Assembly (NCBI GenBank): GCA_045617405.1
Contig: JAZLIL010000125.1
Coordinates: forward strand, 1 to 14,412
Direction of reading: 5' to 3'
Length of the DNA: 14,412 bases
Origin: JAZLIL01 sp045617405
Lineage (GTDB): Bacteria > Bacillota > Clostridia > Lachnospirales > Lachnospiraceae
The notes under the pieces were generated by a model. The model was not told the origin of the DNA, did no database searches, and saw nothing but the letters and a program-made list of their open reading frames with translations. Shown here in pieces: positions 1 through 5,897 of the stretch. The position numbers were made by a program, and so were the translations under genes. Positions within the stretch are counted from its first letter, which is position 1; every line of letters begins with the position of its first letter.

Positions 1-219
1 CGCTTCAAGCATCGCCTTGATTTCATCGACCTTGCCTTTTCCGACATATGTTCCCGAATGAACAGCCTCCCTGTTCTGAATTATTCTTCCGACCGTCTCG
101 GCTCCTGCAGTATCCGCAAGCTCCTCAAGTTCATAAAGGAGCCTTCTTGTAAGGTCCTCATCCCCCGTAGAAACAGCAACCAGAATTACTTTTTCCCGTT
201 CCTGTGTGTTATCGTACAT
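1..219 (-). CDS. hflX: GTPase HflX, N-terminal part (truncated by window edge)
   Basis: HflX is a ribosome-binding GTPase that splits or rescues stalled 70S ribosomes and acts in the cytoplasm. Only the first 73 codons are present, and the gene runs off the left edge. The protein begins MYDNTQEREKVILVAVSTGD. It then has a leucine/glutamate-rich helix (YELEELADTAGAETVG, about residues 29-44) and the family hallmark GRIIQNRE...SGTYVGKGKVDEIK (about 44-69), which lies in the N-terminal HflX domain before the G domain. No GTP-binding motif is expected yet. The start is fixed by GGAGG at 226-230, seven bases upstream of the ATG. That Shine-Dalgarno sequence overlaps the end of the last 37-bp tandem repeat. 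The gene lies 177 bp downstream of a lipoprotein gene on the same strand, and I saw no separate promoter in the gap. Recognition is firm from the conserved N-terminal block. Confidence 0.92.
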   Translation of the reverse strand, partial: MYDNTQEREKVILVAVSTGDEDLTRRLLYELEELADTAGAETVGRIIQNREAVHSGTYVGKGKVDEIKAMLEA

Positions 220-226
220 TTCTTTC

Positions 227-387
227 CTCCGCCGGCCGGAAGTGCTTTCCGACCACTGCCCAACTCTGCCTGCCGAAAATGTTTTCCGTCCGCCACCCAA
301 CTCTGCCTGCCGAAAATGTTTTCCGTCCGCTACTCAACTCCGCCGGCCGGAAGTGCTTTCCGTCCGCTACTCAACTTTGCCTGCCGC
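227..387. repeat. Four tandem 37-bp repeats plus a 13-bp partial copy
   Basis: Full copies lie at 227-263, 264-300, 301-337 and 338-374, with a partial fifth copy at 375-387. There are no spacers. Two variants alternate in an A-B-B-A order. A contains CCGCCGGCCGGAAGTGCTTT (227-263 and 338-374). B has CTGCCTGCCGAAAATGTTTT at the same place (264-300 and 301-337). The centre of each unit has weak dyad symmetry (CGGAA...TTCCG in A, GAAAA...TTTTC in B). The block fills the gap between the lipoprotein stop and hflX. On the transcribed minus strand each unit ends in GGCGGAG or GGCAGAG, and the last one merges with the hflX ribosome binding site. Function is unknown. Confidence 0.9.
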
Positions 388-396
388 AAGAAACCA

Positions 397-1374
397 CTAA
401 ATCAAATCTTTCAGTCTGTTCTTCAAAAATTCCATTTCTTTGTCTGCCACAGTGTTTTCAGGGTAATGACCCTGCATTACCTCAAGAAGTCTGTAGGCTT
501 TCTCGTAGTTGCCCTGCAGCTCGGCGACAACAATTGACAACTTTTCGGCTTTGAAGCCGTTTTTGTCGTTCTCCGAAAGCTCGAGTGCCTTCGCTGCATA
601 ACCGTTCGCCTTTTCAAGCAGATCCTCTGTTGTAAGCGCATCACCCTCTTTGTCAACTCCGAGGCTTCCGTTTGCACGGACCTTCTTTGCAAGACCGACT
701 GTTATATCGCCGAGACGAAGATACTGCGCAGCGCTGAGCTTTGGCTCGACAAGTGCCATGTAATCCATCAGATCGTTGTAAACCCTGATGGCTTCTGTGA
801 TATCCTGTTCCTCAAGCATCTCGTAAAGGCTCATATATACACCGATATCATTCCCCGTGGCCTCATATACAGAATCGCAACCGTTTTCAATACAGTACCT
901 TGTACATGAATCCGTCATATTAATCATCTTGCACCATTCAGCCTTTATCTGATCCTTGTCATCTGAAACTTCGCAGTATCTGAGATGATTTTCAAAGGAT
1001 TCCTTCTCTTCACCAAGATCTGCATAGGCCTCTGCCAGGCAGAAGCAGAGTGCACCGTACTCTTCACTACCAAGTTTCCTCTTTGCCCCCTCATGCGAGC
1101 CGTTGTTTGCCAGCCACGTCTCAAGGACATCCACGGCTCCCCTCGCATCTTCTTCCATCAATAATAAATAGGAAAAACAGATTACACTGTCATAGTCGGT
1201 TTCATCATCAGCCAGCCTTTCGAGAAGCTTTGTTTCGGCCGTATCAAAATCCCCGACACTCATAGCCTGCATTGCTTCCTTCTTTGACTGCTTCATGCCG
1301 CATCCCGTAAGTATGACCGCCAGGAGCATCCACACTGTTAAATTCACAAAAATCCTGTATTTACCGCTGTCCAT
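397..1374 (-). CDS. Predicted lipoprotein with TPR-like helical repeats
   Basis: The product is 325 residues. A lipoprotein signal peptide is clear: a short charged N-terminus, a hydrophobic stretch (VNLTVWMLLAVI, 10-21) and the lipobox LTGC with the acylated cysteine at residue 25. The mature protein should therefore be anchored to the outer face of the membrane. The rest is predicted helical and acidic. Paired-helix segments resemble tetratricopeptide repeats (for example MQAMSVGDFDTAETKLLERL, LCFCLAEAYADLGEEKESF and AELQGNYEKAYRLLEVMQGH near the C-terminus). No catalytic motif is visible, so a protein-protein scaffold role is the most that can be inferred. The start is the ATG at 1374, with only a weak AAAGG upstream. 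It lies before hflX on the same strand and has its own likely promoter about 200 bp upstream. A specific function cannot be assigned. Confidence 0.85.
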   Translation of the reverse strand: MDSGKYRIFVNLTVWMLLAVILTGCGMKQSKKEAMQAMSVGDFDTAETKLLERLADDETDYDSVICFSYLLLMEEDARGAVDVLETWLANNGSHEGAKRKLGSEEYGALCFCLAEAYADLGEEKESFENHLRYCEVSDDKDQIKAEWCKMINMTDSCTRYCIENGCDSVYEATGNDIGVYMSLYEMLEEQDITEAIRVYNDLMDYMALVEPKLSAAQYLRLGDITVGLAKKVRANGSLGVDKEGDALTTEDLLEKANGYAAKALELSENDKNGFKAEKLSIVVAELQGNYEKAYRLLEVMQGHYPENTVADKEMEFLKNRLKDLI

Positions 1375-1465
1375 AAAAATACCTTTGTTCTTTTATATCA
1401 GCTGTCCAAGCTTTATATCGATTCTTCCTTCCGCTGTCAAAAAGTACATTTGTGCCTTTTTCCGG

Positions 1466-1554
1466 CTATCCGCACTGTATATTGTCACTATATTCTGATG
1501 TTTTTATCATTTCCTTTTCATCTGTCCCTTGACTATCCACACTGTATATCGTCA
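1466..1554. repeat. Pair of 22-bp direct repeats in the lipoprotein leader
   Basis: Copies at 1466-1487 and 1533-1554 match at 20 of 22 positions. Both begin CTATCC, share CACTGTATAT and end GTCA. They are spaced 67 bp start to start. They lie between the predicted promoter (1579-1607) and the start codon (1374) of the lipoprotein gene, so they would be in its long 5' untranslated region. They could be regulator sites or remnants of a local duplication. Nothing else was seen in the 1375-1578 gap. Confidence 0.65.
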
Positions 1555-1578
1555 ATTAGATTTCAAACTTTACATCTA

Positions 1579-1607
1579 AATACAACATATAGTTGTCATC
1601 CTGTCAA
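1579..1607 (-). promoter_or_regulatory. Predicted sigma-70 promoter of the lipoprotein gene
   Basis: On the minus strand a perfect -35 TTGACA (1602-1607) is followed after 17 bp by TGTATT (1579-1584), preceded by an extended -10 TG. Transcription would start near 1572, giving a leader of about 200 nt before the ATG at 1374. The -10 is a moderate match, so this is a prediction only. Confidence 0.5.
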
Positions 1608-1616
1608 ACATGACAA
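1593..1616. promoter_or_regulatory. Operator-like dyad over the -35 box
   Basis: TTGTCAT (1593-1599) and ATGACAA (1610-1616) are perfect 7-bp inverted arms separated by 10 bp. The dyad encloses the predicted -35 TTGACA of the lipoprotein promoter, a typical position for a repressor site. The binding protein is unknown. Confidence 0.45.
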
Positions 1617-1650
1617 TATATAACTCCTTTCTTAAATCTCTCTGCCGCAC

Positions 1651-1689
1651 GCTGCGACAAGGCTTTTGCGGGGGAGACCTTGTCGCAGC
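1651..1689. repeat. Perfect 12-bp inverted repeat in an intergenic region
   Basis: GCTGCGACAAGG (1651-1662) and CCTTGTCGCAGC (1678-1689) are perfect complements around a 15-nt loop (1663-1677) that contains a GCGGGGGAG run. It lies beyond the terminator of the small membrane protein gene and upstream of the lipoprotein promoter. It has no adjacent T-run on either strand, so it does not look like a terminator. It may be a dispersed palindromic element or a structured RNA. Confidence 0.6.
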
Positions 1690-1712
1690 ACCTGACGAAG
1701 TTTCAAGCAAAC

Positions 1713-1752
1713 AAAAAAAAGCGTGTAAAAACGAATTCTCATTTTTACACGC
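1713..1752 (-). terminator. Rho-independent terminator of the small membrane protein unit
   Basis: The arms GCGTGTAAAAA (1721-1731) and TTTTTACACGC (1742-1752) pair perfectly over 11 bp. On the minus strand the hairpin is followed directly by eight T residues (the A-run at 1713-1720). It lies 25 bp after the stop codon of the gene ending at 1777. Confidence 0.85.
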
Positions 1753-1776
1753 CAGTCTTTGTTGTCACATAACCTA

Positions 1777-1995
1777 TCAGCCGGGAAACAGAGAAAAGAT
1801 GCCTGCGGCTTCAAGCCCGATCAGAACAAATACAAGGACAAGAACACCAATCATGATACCGATGAAGATGTCAACCTGCTTAACGGTTATGTTAAGCTTG
1901 TCGTACATCTCTTCCTTTTTCATCTGCCATCCGTGCCTGGTGCCGTCCTTCTCATCCGGAAATATTTTTTTATCATTATCCATAGAAAATCTCAT
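1777..1995 (-). CDS. Small single-pass membrane protein, unknown function
   Basis: From the chosen ATG the product is 72 residues. It has a charged N-terminal half (MDNDKKIFPDEKDG, then WQMKKEEMYDKLN) followed by one strong membrane segment (FIGIMIGVLVLVFVLIGLEA, about residues 44-63) and a short tail ending SLFPG. The N-terminus is probably cytoplasmic. The start is uncertain. ATG 1995 has GAGAAAG four bases upstream, and ATG 1983 has no better site. The frame stays open to GTG 2040, which would give 87 residues and overlap the upstream mini-ORF by GTGA. A strong terminator follows. I do not recognise a named family. The sequence around the membrane segment resembles small hypothetical proteins of clostridia, but that is only an impression. 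Confidence 0.65.
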   Translation of the reverse strand: MRFSMDNDKKIFPDEKDGTRHGWQMKKEEMYDKLNITVKQVDIFIGIMIGVLVLVFVLIGLEAAGIFSLFPG

Positions 1996-2036
1996 ACAAC
2001 TTTCTCTATACTCTGCTTTGAAACCCTGACCGTTCG

Positions 2037-2168
2037 TCACCGTTCGCTTAGGAGAACAGTAATCACAATGGACAGCGAGTCAACCCTTGTACCTGTCTTT
2101 GTAATCCTGACTTTTGTCTTCTTGCTGACAGTCAGCTGATACATCTGCTCACATTCAGAGCAAATCAT
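2037..2168 (-). CDS. Possible 43-residue CxxC mini-protein
   Basis: This short open frame reads MICSECEQMYQLTVSKKTKV and continues to a final SLSIVITVLLSER. Cys3 and Cys6 form a CxxC pair at the N-terminus, as in half of a zinc ribbon, and a basic stretch follows. The stop TGA overlaps GTG 2040 of the downstream membrane-protein frame (GTGA), which suggests translational coupling. A promoter lies directly upstream. Against it, the predicted transcript start (near 2176) leaves only about eight leader bases, so there is no room for a Shine-Dalgarno sequence. It would have to be leaderless or start at the internal ATG 2144. The function is unknown. Confidence 0.35.
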   Translation of the reverse strand: MICSECEQMYQLTVSKKTKVRITKTGTRVDSLSIVITVLLSER

Positions 2169-2182
2169 TTTTCTAAAGAACC

Positions 2183-2212
2183 ATTGTATAACATATGCGG
2201 GTTTTTCGTCAA
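2183..2212 (-). promoter_or_regulatory. Predicted promoter of the small-protein unit
   Basis: On the minus strand TTGACG (2207-2212) and TACAAT (2183-2188) are separated by 18 bp, close to the sigma-70 consensus. An overlapping TATACA with a 16-bp spacer is an alternative. It points towards the mini-ORF and membrane protein and is divergent from the importer promoter at 2364. Confidence 0.6.
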
Positions 2213-2302
2213 CCCATCAGGCAAAAGCATTCAGTGGCAAGATACACATCTGATAATTTGTAACAAAAATCATATACTGCCTTGTTGCTGACGGGAGCCA
2301 AT

Positions 2303-2345
2303 TGACATGAACGGCGTGACGTCAAGTTGTCCGACAAATTGTCAA
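2303..2345 (+). promoter_or_regulatory. Operator-like cluster upstream of the importer promoter
   Basis: TTGAC (2303), GTCAA (2321), TTGTC (2327), GACAA (2333) and TTGTCAA (2339-2345) crowd into about 43 bp. The core TTGTCCGACAA (2327-2337) is a perfect dyad about one central base and extends imperfectly to 2323-2341. It ends about 18 bp before the -35 box of the importer operon. The rest of the divergent gap (2213-2302) shows nothing clear. Confidence 0.45.
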
Positions 2346-2363
2346 ACGACCGGGTGAAAAATC

Positions 2364-2392
2364 TTGACTTTCATACTTTTAAACACTATCAT
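2364..2392 (+). promoter_or_regulatory. Predicted promoter of the ABC importer operon
   Basis: TTGACT (2364-2369), a 17-bp spacer and TATCAT (2387-2392) match sigma-70 consensus well. Transcription would begin near 2399, about 50 nt before the ATG at 2448. This rules out the earlier in-frame TTG at 2364, which lies inside the -35 box, as the start codon. Confidence 0.7.
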
Positions 2393-2447
2393 GTTATTAT
2401 GTATCCAGTATCGAAATCGTGTAGCGAATTCCTGCAATTACCATATC

Positions 2448-4031
2448 ATGATGAAAATATCAGACCGACGCATGCGCAATAGACTTTTTCATATTTTGCT
2501 AAAATTACATATACTGTTAACTCTGTCAGTTCTTATTCCGGTTCTTCTTCTGAGCGGATGCGGTAACATAGCTCTGTCTGACGCTTCTGCAGACGCCGTC
2601 ACCATTGCAACTTCCGGCGAGCCGTACAGATTTTTCCCGCAATCAAAGGGCGGATGCGGCGGTGATGACAACCTCGTACTGTGTAATCTCTATGACTGTC
2701 TTTTCAGGCTTGAAAACGACGGTTCTCTGTCGCCCGCGCTGGCGACCTCCTGTGAAGAATCGGAAGTCGGGTTATCCTACACATTCAAAATCCGCGAAGG
2801 AGTAACCTTCCATAATGGTTATCCTCTTACGGCAGATGACGTGAAATTCACGTTTGACCTTGGCAGCGAGGGACCTCTCGGGAAAGCACTCTTTATAAAT
2901 TATGAAAGCAGCGAGGTGCTTGATAAATACACCGTAAGAATCAATCTGTCAGCACCTTACAGTGCATTTCTGTACGGAGCCTCCTCAAGACTCGGCGGCA
3001 TAGTAAGCCGAATGTATTATGACAAAGTCGGTGAAAGCGGATACATGGAGCATCCTATAGGTACCGGACCCTACAAATTTGTTAATTATGTCAGCGGAGA
3101 TTATACCCGTCTGGAAGCAAACGAAAACTACTGGAACGGTACACCTGAAATCAAAGCAGTAACCGTGAAAATTGTATCGGACCCGAATACTCAGATTCTT
3201 GGACTTAAAAACGGCGATTATGACCTTGTACGAAATCCCCTGATTTCAACTGTTTCAAAGTTTGGTCCGGAGGATAACTGCTGCTTCGATGTTACGGAAG
3301 GAACCGGCCCGATTATTCTCTATCTTGCTGAATGGAGCGGTCCCTGCAAGGATATCAATTTCAGAAAAGCCCTTTCCTTCGCAATAAAAAAGGACGATAT
3401 AAACACCTTTATTTTTGAAAACTATTCCAATCCTCTCGAAGTCAGCATGTGCAAAATGTATGGCGGTTATGTCGATTCCGGAGATGGAGTCAGAACAAAC
3501 GTGTACGACCCCGAAAAGGCAGCTTACCTGCTGGGACTTTCCGAGTACAGCGGTGAAGCCTTTGAAATTACGGTTCCGAGTGAATCCCAGCTTGAGAGAA
3601 TCGGAAAAGTAATTCAGGCAGAGCTTCTCGATATCGGCATCAACTGCAAACTTCGAACGGTCGATTCGATGAGCTATAACGAAGCACAGAACAGCCGGAA
3701 TTACGACTCCATTCTGATAGAGAACATCAGCTCCCTGATTGATGCTGATTCTCTTTCGACACTTCACAGACTTGACCGTTGGGACGATGACCATTGCTAC
3801 GGTAGGGATGCGCAGATTGCCGCGCTTCTGAATGCCGGCAGAAGCGTTCCCGATGATGAAAGAACTGCCTACTACGTGGATGCATGCAATATCATTCACG
3901 ATGAGGCATATGAAGTTCCTCTTCTTTCCGATCTTATCACAATCGCCTACAGCAAAAGGCTGTCTGGGGTTGAGGCACATTGCCTGAACTATTGCTATTT
4001 TGACGCTATTTCATTTTCAGAGGACAACTAA
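2448..4031 (+). CDS. ABC importer substrate-binding lipoprotein, peptide/nickel family (SBP_bac_5)
   Basis: This is the extracellular solute receptor of a DppA/OppA/NikA-type importer. From ATG 2448 it has 527 residues. A basic N-terminus and hydrophobic core lead to the lipobox LLSGC with the lipid-anchored cysteine near residue 38. Family 5 landmarks follow: LFRLENDGSLSPALA, YTFKIREGVTFHNGYPLTAD with DDVKFTFD, then HPIGTGPYKFVNY and LEANENYWNG. The start is uncertain. ATG 2448 and ATG 2451 lie in tandem with no good ribosome binding site, and ATG 2472 is also possible. The mature domain has about 14 cysteines, many for an exported receptor. The stop overlaps the first permease start (TAATG), showing one operon. 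The ligand cannot be read from the sequence. Peptides, nickel, or something released by the downstream nucleotidase are all possible. Confidence 0.9.
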   Translation: MMKISDRRMRNRLFHILLKLHILLTLSVLIPVLLLSGCGNIALSDASADAVTIATSGEPYRFFPQSKGGCGGDDNLVLCNLYDCLFRLENDGSLSPALATSCEESEVGLSYTFKIREGVTFHNGYPLTADDVKFTFDLGSEGPLGKALFINYESSEVLDKYTVRINLSAPYSAFLYGASSRLGGIVSRMYYDKVGESGYMEHPIGTGPYKFVNYVSGDYTRLEANENYWNGTPEIKAVTVKIVSDPNTQILGLKNGDYDLVRNPLISTVSKFGPEDNCCFDVTEGTGPIILYLAEWSGPCKDINFRKALSFAIKKDDINTFIFENYSNPLEVSMCKMYGGYVDSGDGVRTNVYDPEKAAYLLGLSEYSGEAFEITVPSESQLERIGKVIQAELLDIGINCKLRTVDSMSYNEAQNSRNYDSILIENISSLIDADSLSTLHRLDRWDDDHCYGRDAQIAALLNAGRSVPDDERTAYYVDACNIIHDEAYEVPLLSDLITIAYSKRLSGVEAHCLNYCYFDAISFSEDN

Positions 4032-4957
4032 TGACAAAACTGAAGTTTGCAATAAAAAGACTGCTTATGCTTATTCCGGTAATAATCGTTGTTACCTTTA
4101 TTCTTTATCTCATTCTTGCAGCTGCTCCCGGAAACCTTGCAAGGCAGCTTCTCGGGGATGATGCCACTGAGGAACAGATTCTTGCCAAAACACAGGAGAT
4201 GGGGCTTGATAAACCTCTTCTTGTACGTTATGGAAATTATATGGCAGGCGTACTCAGATTTGACTTCGGAACAAGCTGGGTTAACGGAGAACCCGTGTTG
4301 TCAAGGTTCATACACAGACTTCCGAACACGCTGGCGATATCTGTTTTATCCATGATAGCTGCTGTAGCGATCGGTGTTCCGATTGGTCTTGTTTCGGCAA
4401 TTAAGCAGTACTCGCTTTTCGATTACGGAAGCAGCGTCGTTGCAATGCTTCTGTTTTCCATTCCTGCCTTCTGGCTCGGAACAATGTGTCAGATTCTGTT
4501 CTGCATTACTCTTGGATGGCTTCCTGTATCGGGACTTGACAGTCCGTCAGGTTACATCCTGCCGACAATAATACTTGGTGCGAATACGCTTGCAACGATG
4601 ATAAGAATGAGCCGTTCAAGCATGCTTGAAGTCATATCCCGTGATTACATCCGTGTTGTAAGAGCAAAAGGTGCCTCTGCTTCAAGAGTCATCCTTAAAC
4701 ACACTCTCCGCAACAGTCTGATTCCGATAATTACACAGATGGGAATCTGTTTTGCGGGAACAATCGCAGGTGCTGTCGTAACAGAAAGTATTTTCGCACT
4801 TCAAGGCATCGGCACAATGCTTTTGTCTGCAGTTAAATCAAGGGACGTTCCGGTTGTCCTCGGAACAGTAATTTTTGTCACGCTGATTATCGGAGTAATC
4901 AACCTTCTTGTTGACCTGATATGTGCGGTAATTGATCCGAGAATTGAGGCGCATTAA
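4031..4957 (+). CDS. ABC importer permease, DppB/OppB-like
   Basis: This is one of the two membrane subunits that form the translocation path of a peptide/nickel-class importer. At 308 residues it is of usual DppB length. The first membrane helix is at about 11-31. The family's early periplasmic block follows (GLDKPLLVRYGNYMAGVLRF, then DFGTSW, 58-83). Further helices include 103-123, 136-160, 175-192 and 236-252. The cytoplasmic coupling loop that docks on the ATPase is conserved (DYIRVVRAKGASASRVILKH with LRNSL, about 205-230). The C-terminus ends in the typical VDLICAVIDPRI. The start ATG overlaps the receptor stop by one base, and its own stop overlaps the next permease in the same TAATG manner, so the three genes are probably translationally coupled. 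The family is certain; the substrate is not. Confidence 0.93.
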   Translation: MTKLKFAIKRLLMLIPVIIVVTFILYLILAAAPGNLARQLLGDDATEEQILAKTQEMGLDKPLLVRYGNYMAGVLRFDFGTSWVNGEPVLSRFIHRLPNTLAISVLSMIAAVAIGVPIGLVSAIKQYSLFDYGSSVVAMLLFSIPAFWLGTMCQILFCITLGWLPVSGLDSPSGYILPTIILGANTLATMIRMSRSSMLEVISRDYIRVVRAKGASASRVILKHTLRNSLIPIITQMGICFAGTIAGAVVTESIFALQGIGTMLLSAVKSRDVPVVLGTVIFVTLIIGVINLLVDLICAVIDPRIEAH

Positions 4958-5793
4958 TGAGAAATCCTGTTTTACAACGTTTCAAACATAATAAACTTGC
5001 CATGTTCGGTGTCTTCCTGATACTTGCTATGTTCATTTTCGTACTGCTTGCGCCTGTAATATCTTCGTACCGGGCAGTAAGCCAAATGAATGCAGATGCA
5101 AGGTTTTCCTTTCCGGGATCTCTGTACGTCTTCGGGACCGATGAATTCGGACGTGATCTTCTTGCAAGAGTCATATACGGCGGAAGAATATCGCTTTTCT
5201 GCAGCCTTGGCGTAATTGCCTTCGGATTTGTAATCGGTGGAGTCATTGGAGCGGTCGCAGGCTATCTCGGCGGAAAAACAGATACAATCCTTATGCGCTG
5301 CATGGATGTTCTTATGTCTGTGCCTTCGACACTCCTCGCCATGGCAATAATAACAGCGCTCGGAAACGGAATAGGTGAACTCATTATTGCCCTTGGCATC
5401 TCCCAGATTGCAAGATTTGCCAGAATTGTCAGATCATCAGTTTTCACGGTAAAAGGCTCTGACTACGTGGAAGCTGCCAAATGCTACGGCATGCATCCCG
5501 CCTGGATAATGCTCCGGCACATAGTCCCCAACGCAATCGGTCCCATTATCGTGTCCGTAACTCTTGCACTCGGTCAGACAATTCTCAGCATTTCCTCCAT
5601 GGGTTATCTCGGTCTCGGTGTTTCATCACCTCAGCCGGAATGGGGTACGATTATTTCTGAGAATAAGATGAATATCGGCGAATATCCCTATCTCGGACTT
5701 ATTCCCGGTATATGCATTGTACTCACCGTAATGGCTGTCAATTTCATAGGAGACGGCCTGGCTGATGCCTTTAATCCTAAGAAGAAAATTTAG
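4957..5793 (+). CDS. ABC importer permease, DppC/OppC-like
   Basis: This is the second membrane subunit of the importer, 278 residues, the usual size for DppC. It shows the N-terminal FKHNKLAMFGVFLI helix (9-23) and the highly conserved FGTDEFGRDLLARVIYGGR (59-77). Helices lie around 81-105, 124-150 and 195-215. The ATPase-coupling loop is DYVEAAKCYGMHPAWIMLRH with IVPN (169-192). The C-terminal block GYLGLGVSSPQPEWGTII and the terminal GDGLADAFNPK are typical of the family. The start is set by the TAATG overlap with the preceding permease. A gap of 104 bp separates it from the ATPase genes, unlike the tight junctions upstream, so the two halves of the operon could be expressed at different levels. 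Confidence 0.93.
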   Translation: MRNPVLQRFKHNKLAMFGVFLILAMFIFVLLAPVISSYRAVSQMNADARFSFPGSLYVFGTDEFGRDLLARVIYGGRISLFCSLGVIAFGFVIGGVIGAVAGYLGGKTDTILMRCMDVLMSVPSTLLAMAIITALGNGIGELIIALGISQIARFARIVRSSVFTVKGSDYVEAAKCYGMHPAWIMLRHIVPNAIGPIIVSVTLALGQTILSISSMGYLGLGVSSPQPEWGTIISENKMNIGEYPYLGLIPGICIVLTVMAVNFIGDGLADAFNPKKKI

Positions 5794-5897
5794 AATACCT
5801 CACTCACGCAGGTCCTTTGGGCGTAGTCCTAAGCCCCCGGAGAGTCTGCACCTTTTTCCATACATTACTTTACACTATCCTTTTCAGGTGACATATT
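5794..5897 (+). other. Intra-operon gap between permease and ATPase genes
   Basis: The gap holds an imperfect stem: GCAG at 5808-5811 with CTGC at 5846-5849, and GGGC at 5819-5822 with GCCC at 5833-5836. A short CTTTTT (5852-5857) follows. This could be a weak attenuator or processing site, but the pairing is poor and no promoter stands out. The ribosome binding site AGGTG (5886-5890) of the next gene lies at its end. Confidence 0.25.

Noticed and set aside
227..387. CRISPR array made of the 37-bp repeats
   Set aside because: The units abut with no spacers and differ internally, so they are plain tandem repeats.
58..554. Plus-strand open frames rich in Cys/Pro/Arg across the repeats
   Set aside because: They come from reading the tandem repeats and the antisense of the hflX and lipoprotein genes; no ribosome binding site and no credible protein.
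2364..2447. N-terminal extension of the substrate-binding protein from TTG 2364
   Set aside because: The TTG is the -35 box of the predicted promoter, and the signal peptide fits starts at 2448-2472.
3255..3980. 241-codon minus-strand open frame
   Set aside because: It lies wholly antisense to the well-supported substrate-binding protein gene and shows no known motif.
5794..5897. Riboswitch between permease and ATPase genes
   Set aside because: Only a poor imperfect stem is visible, with no recognised aptamer core.
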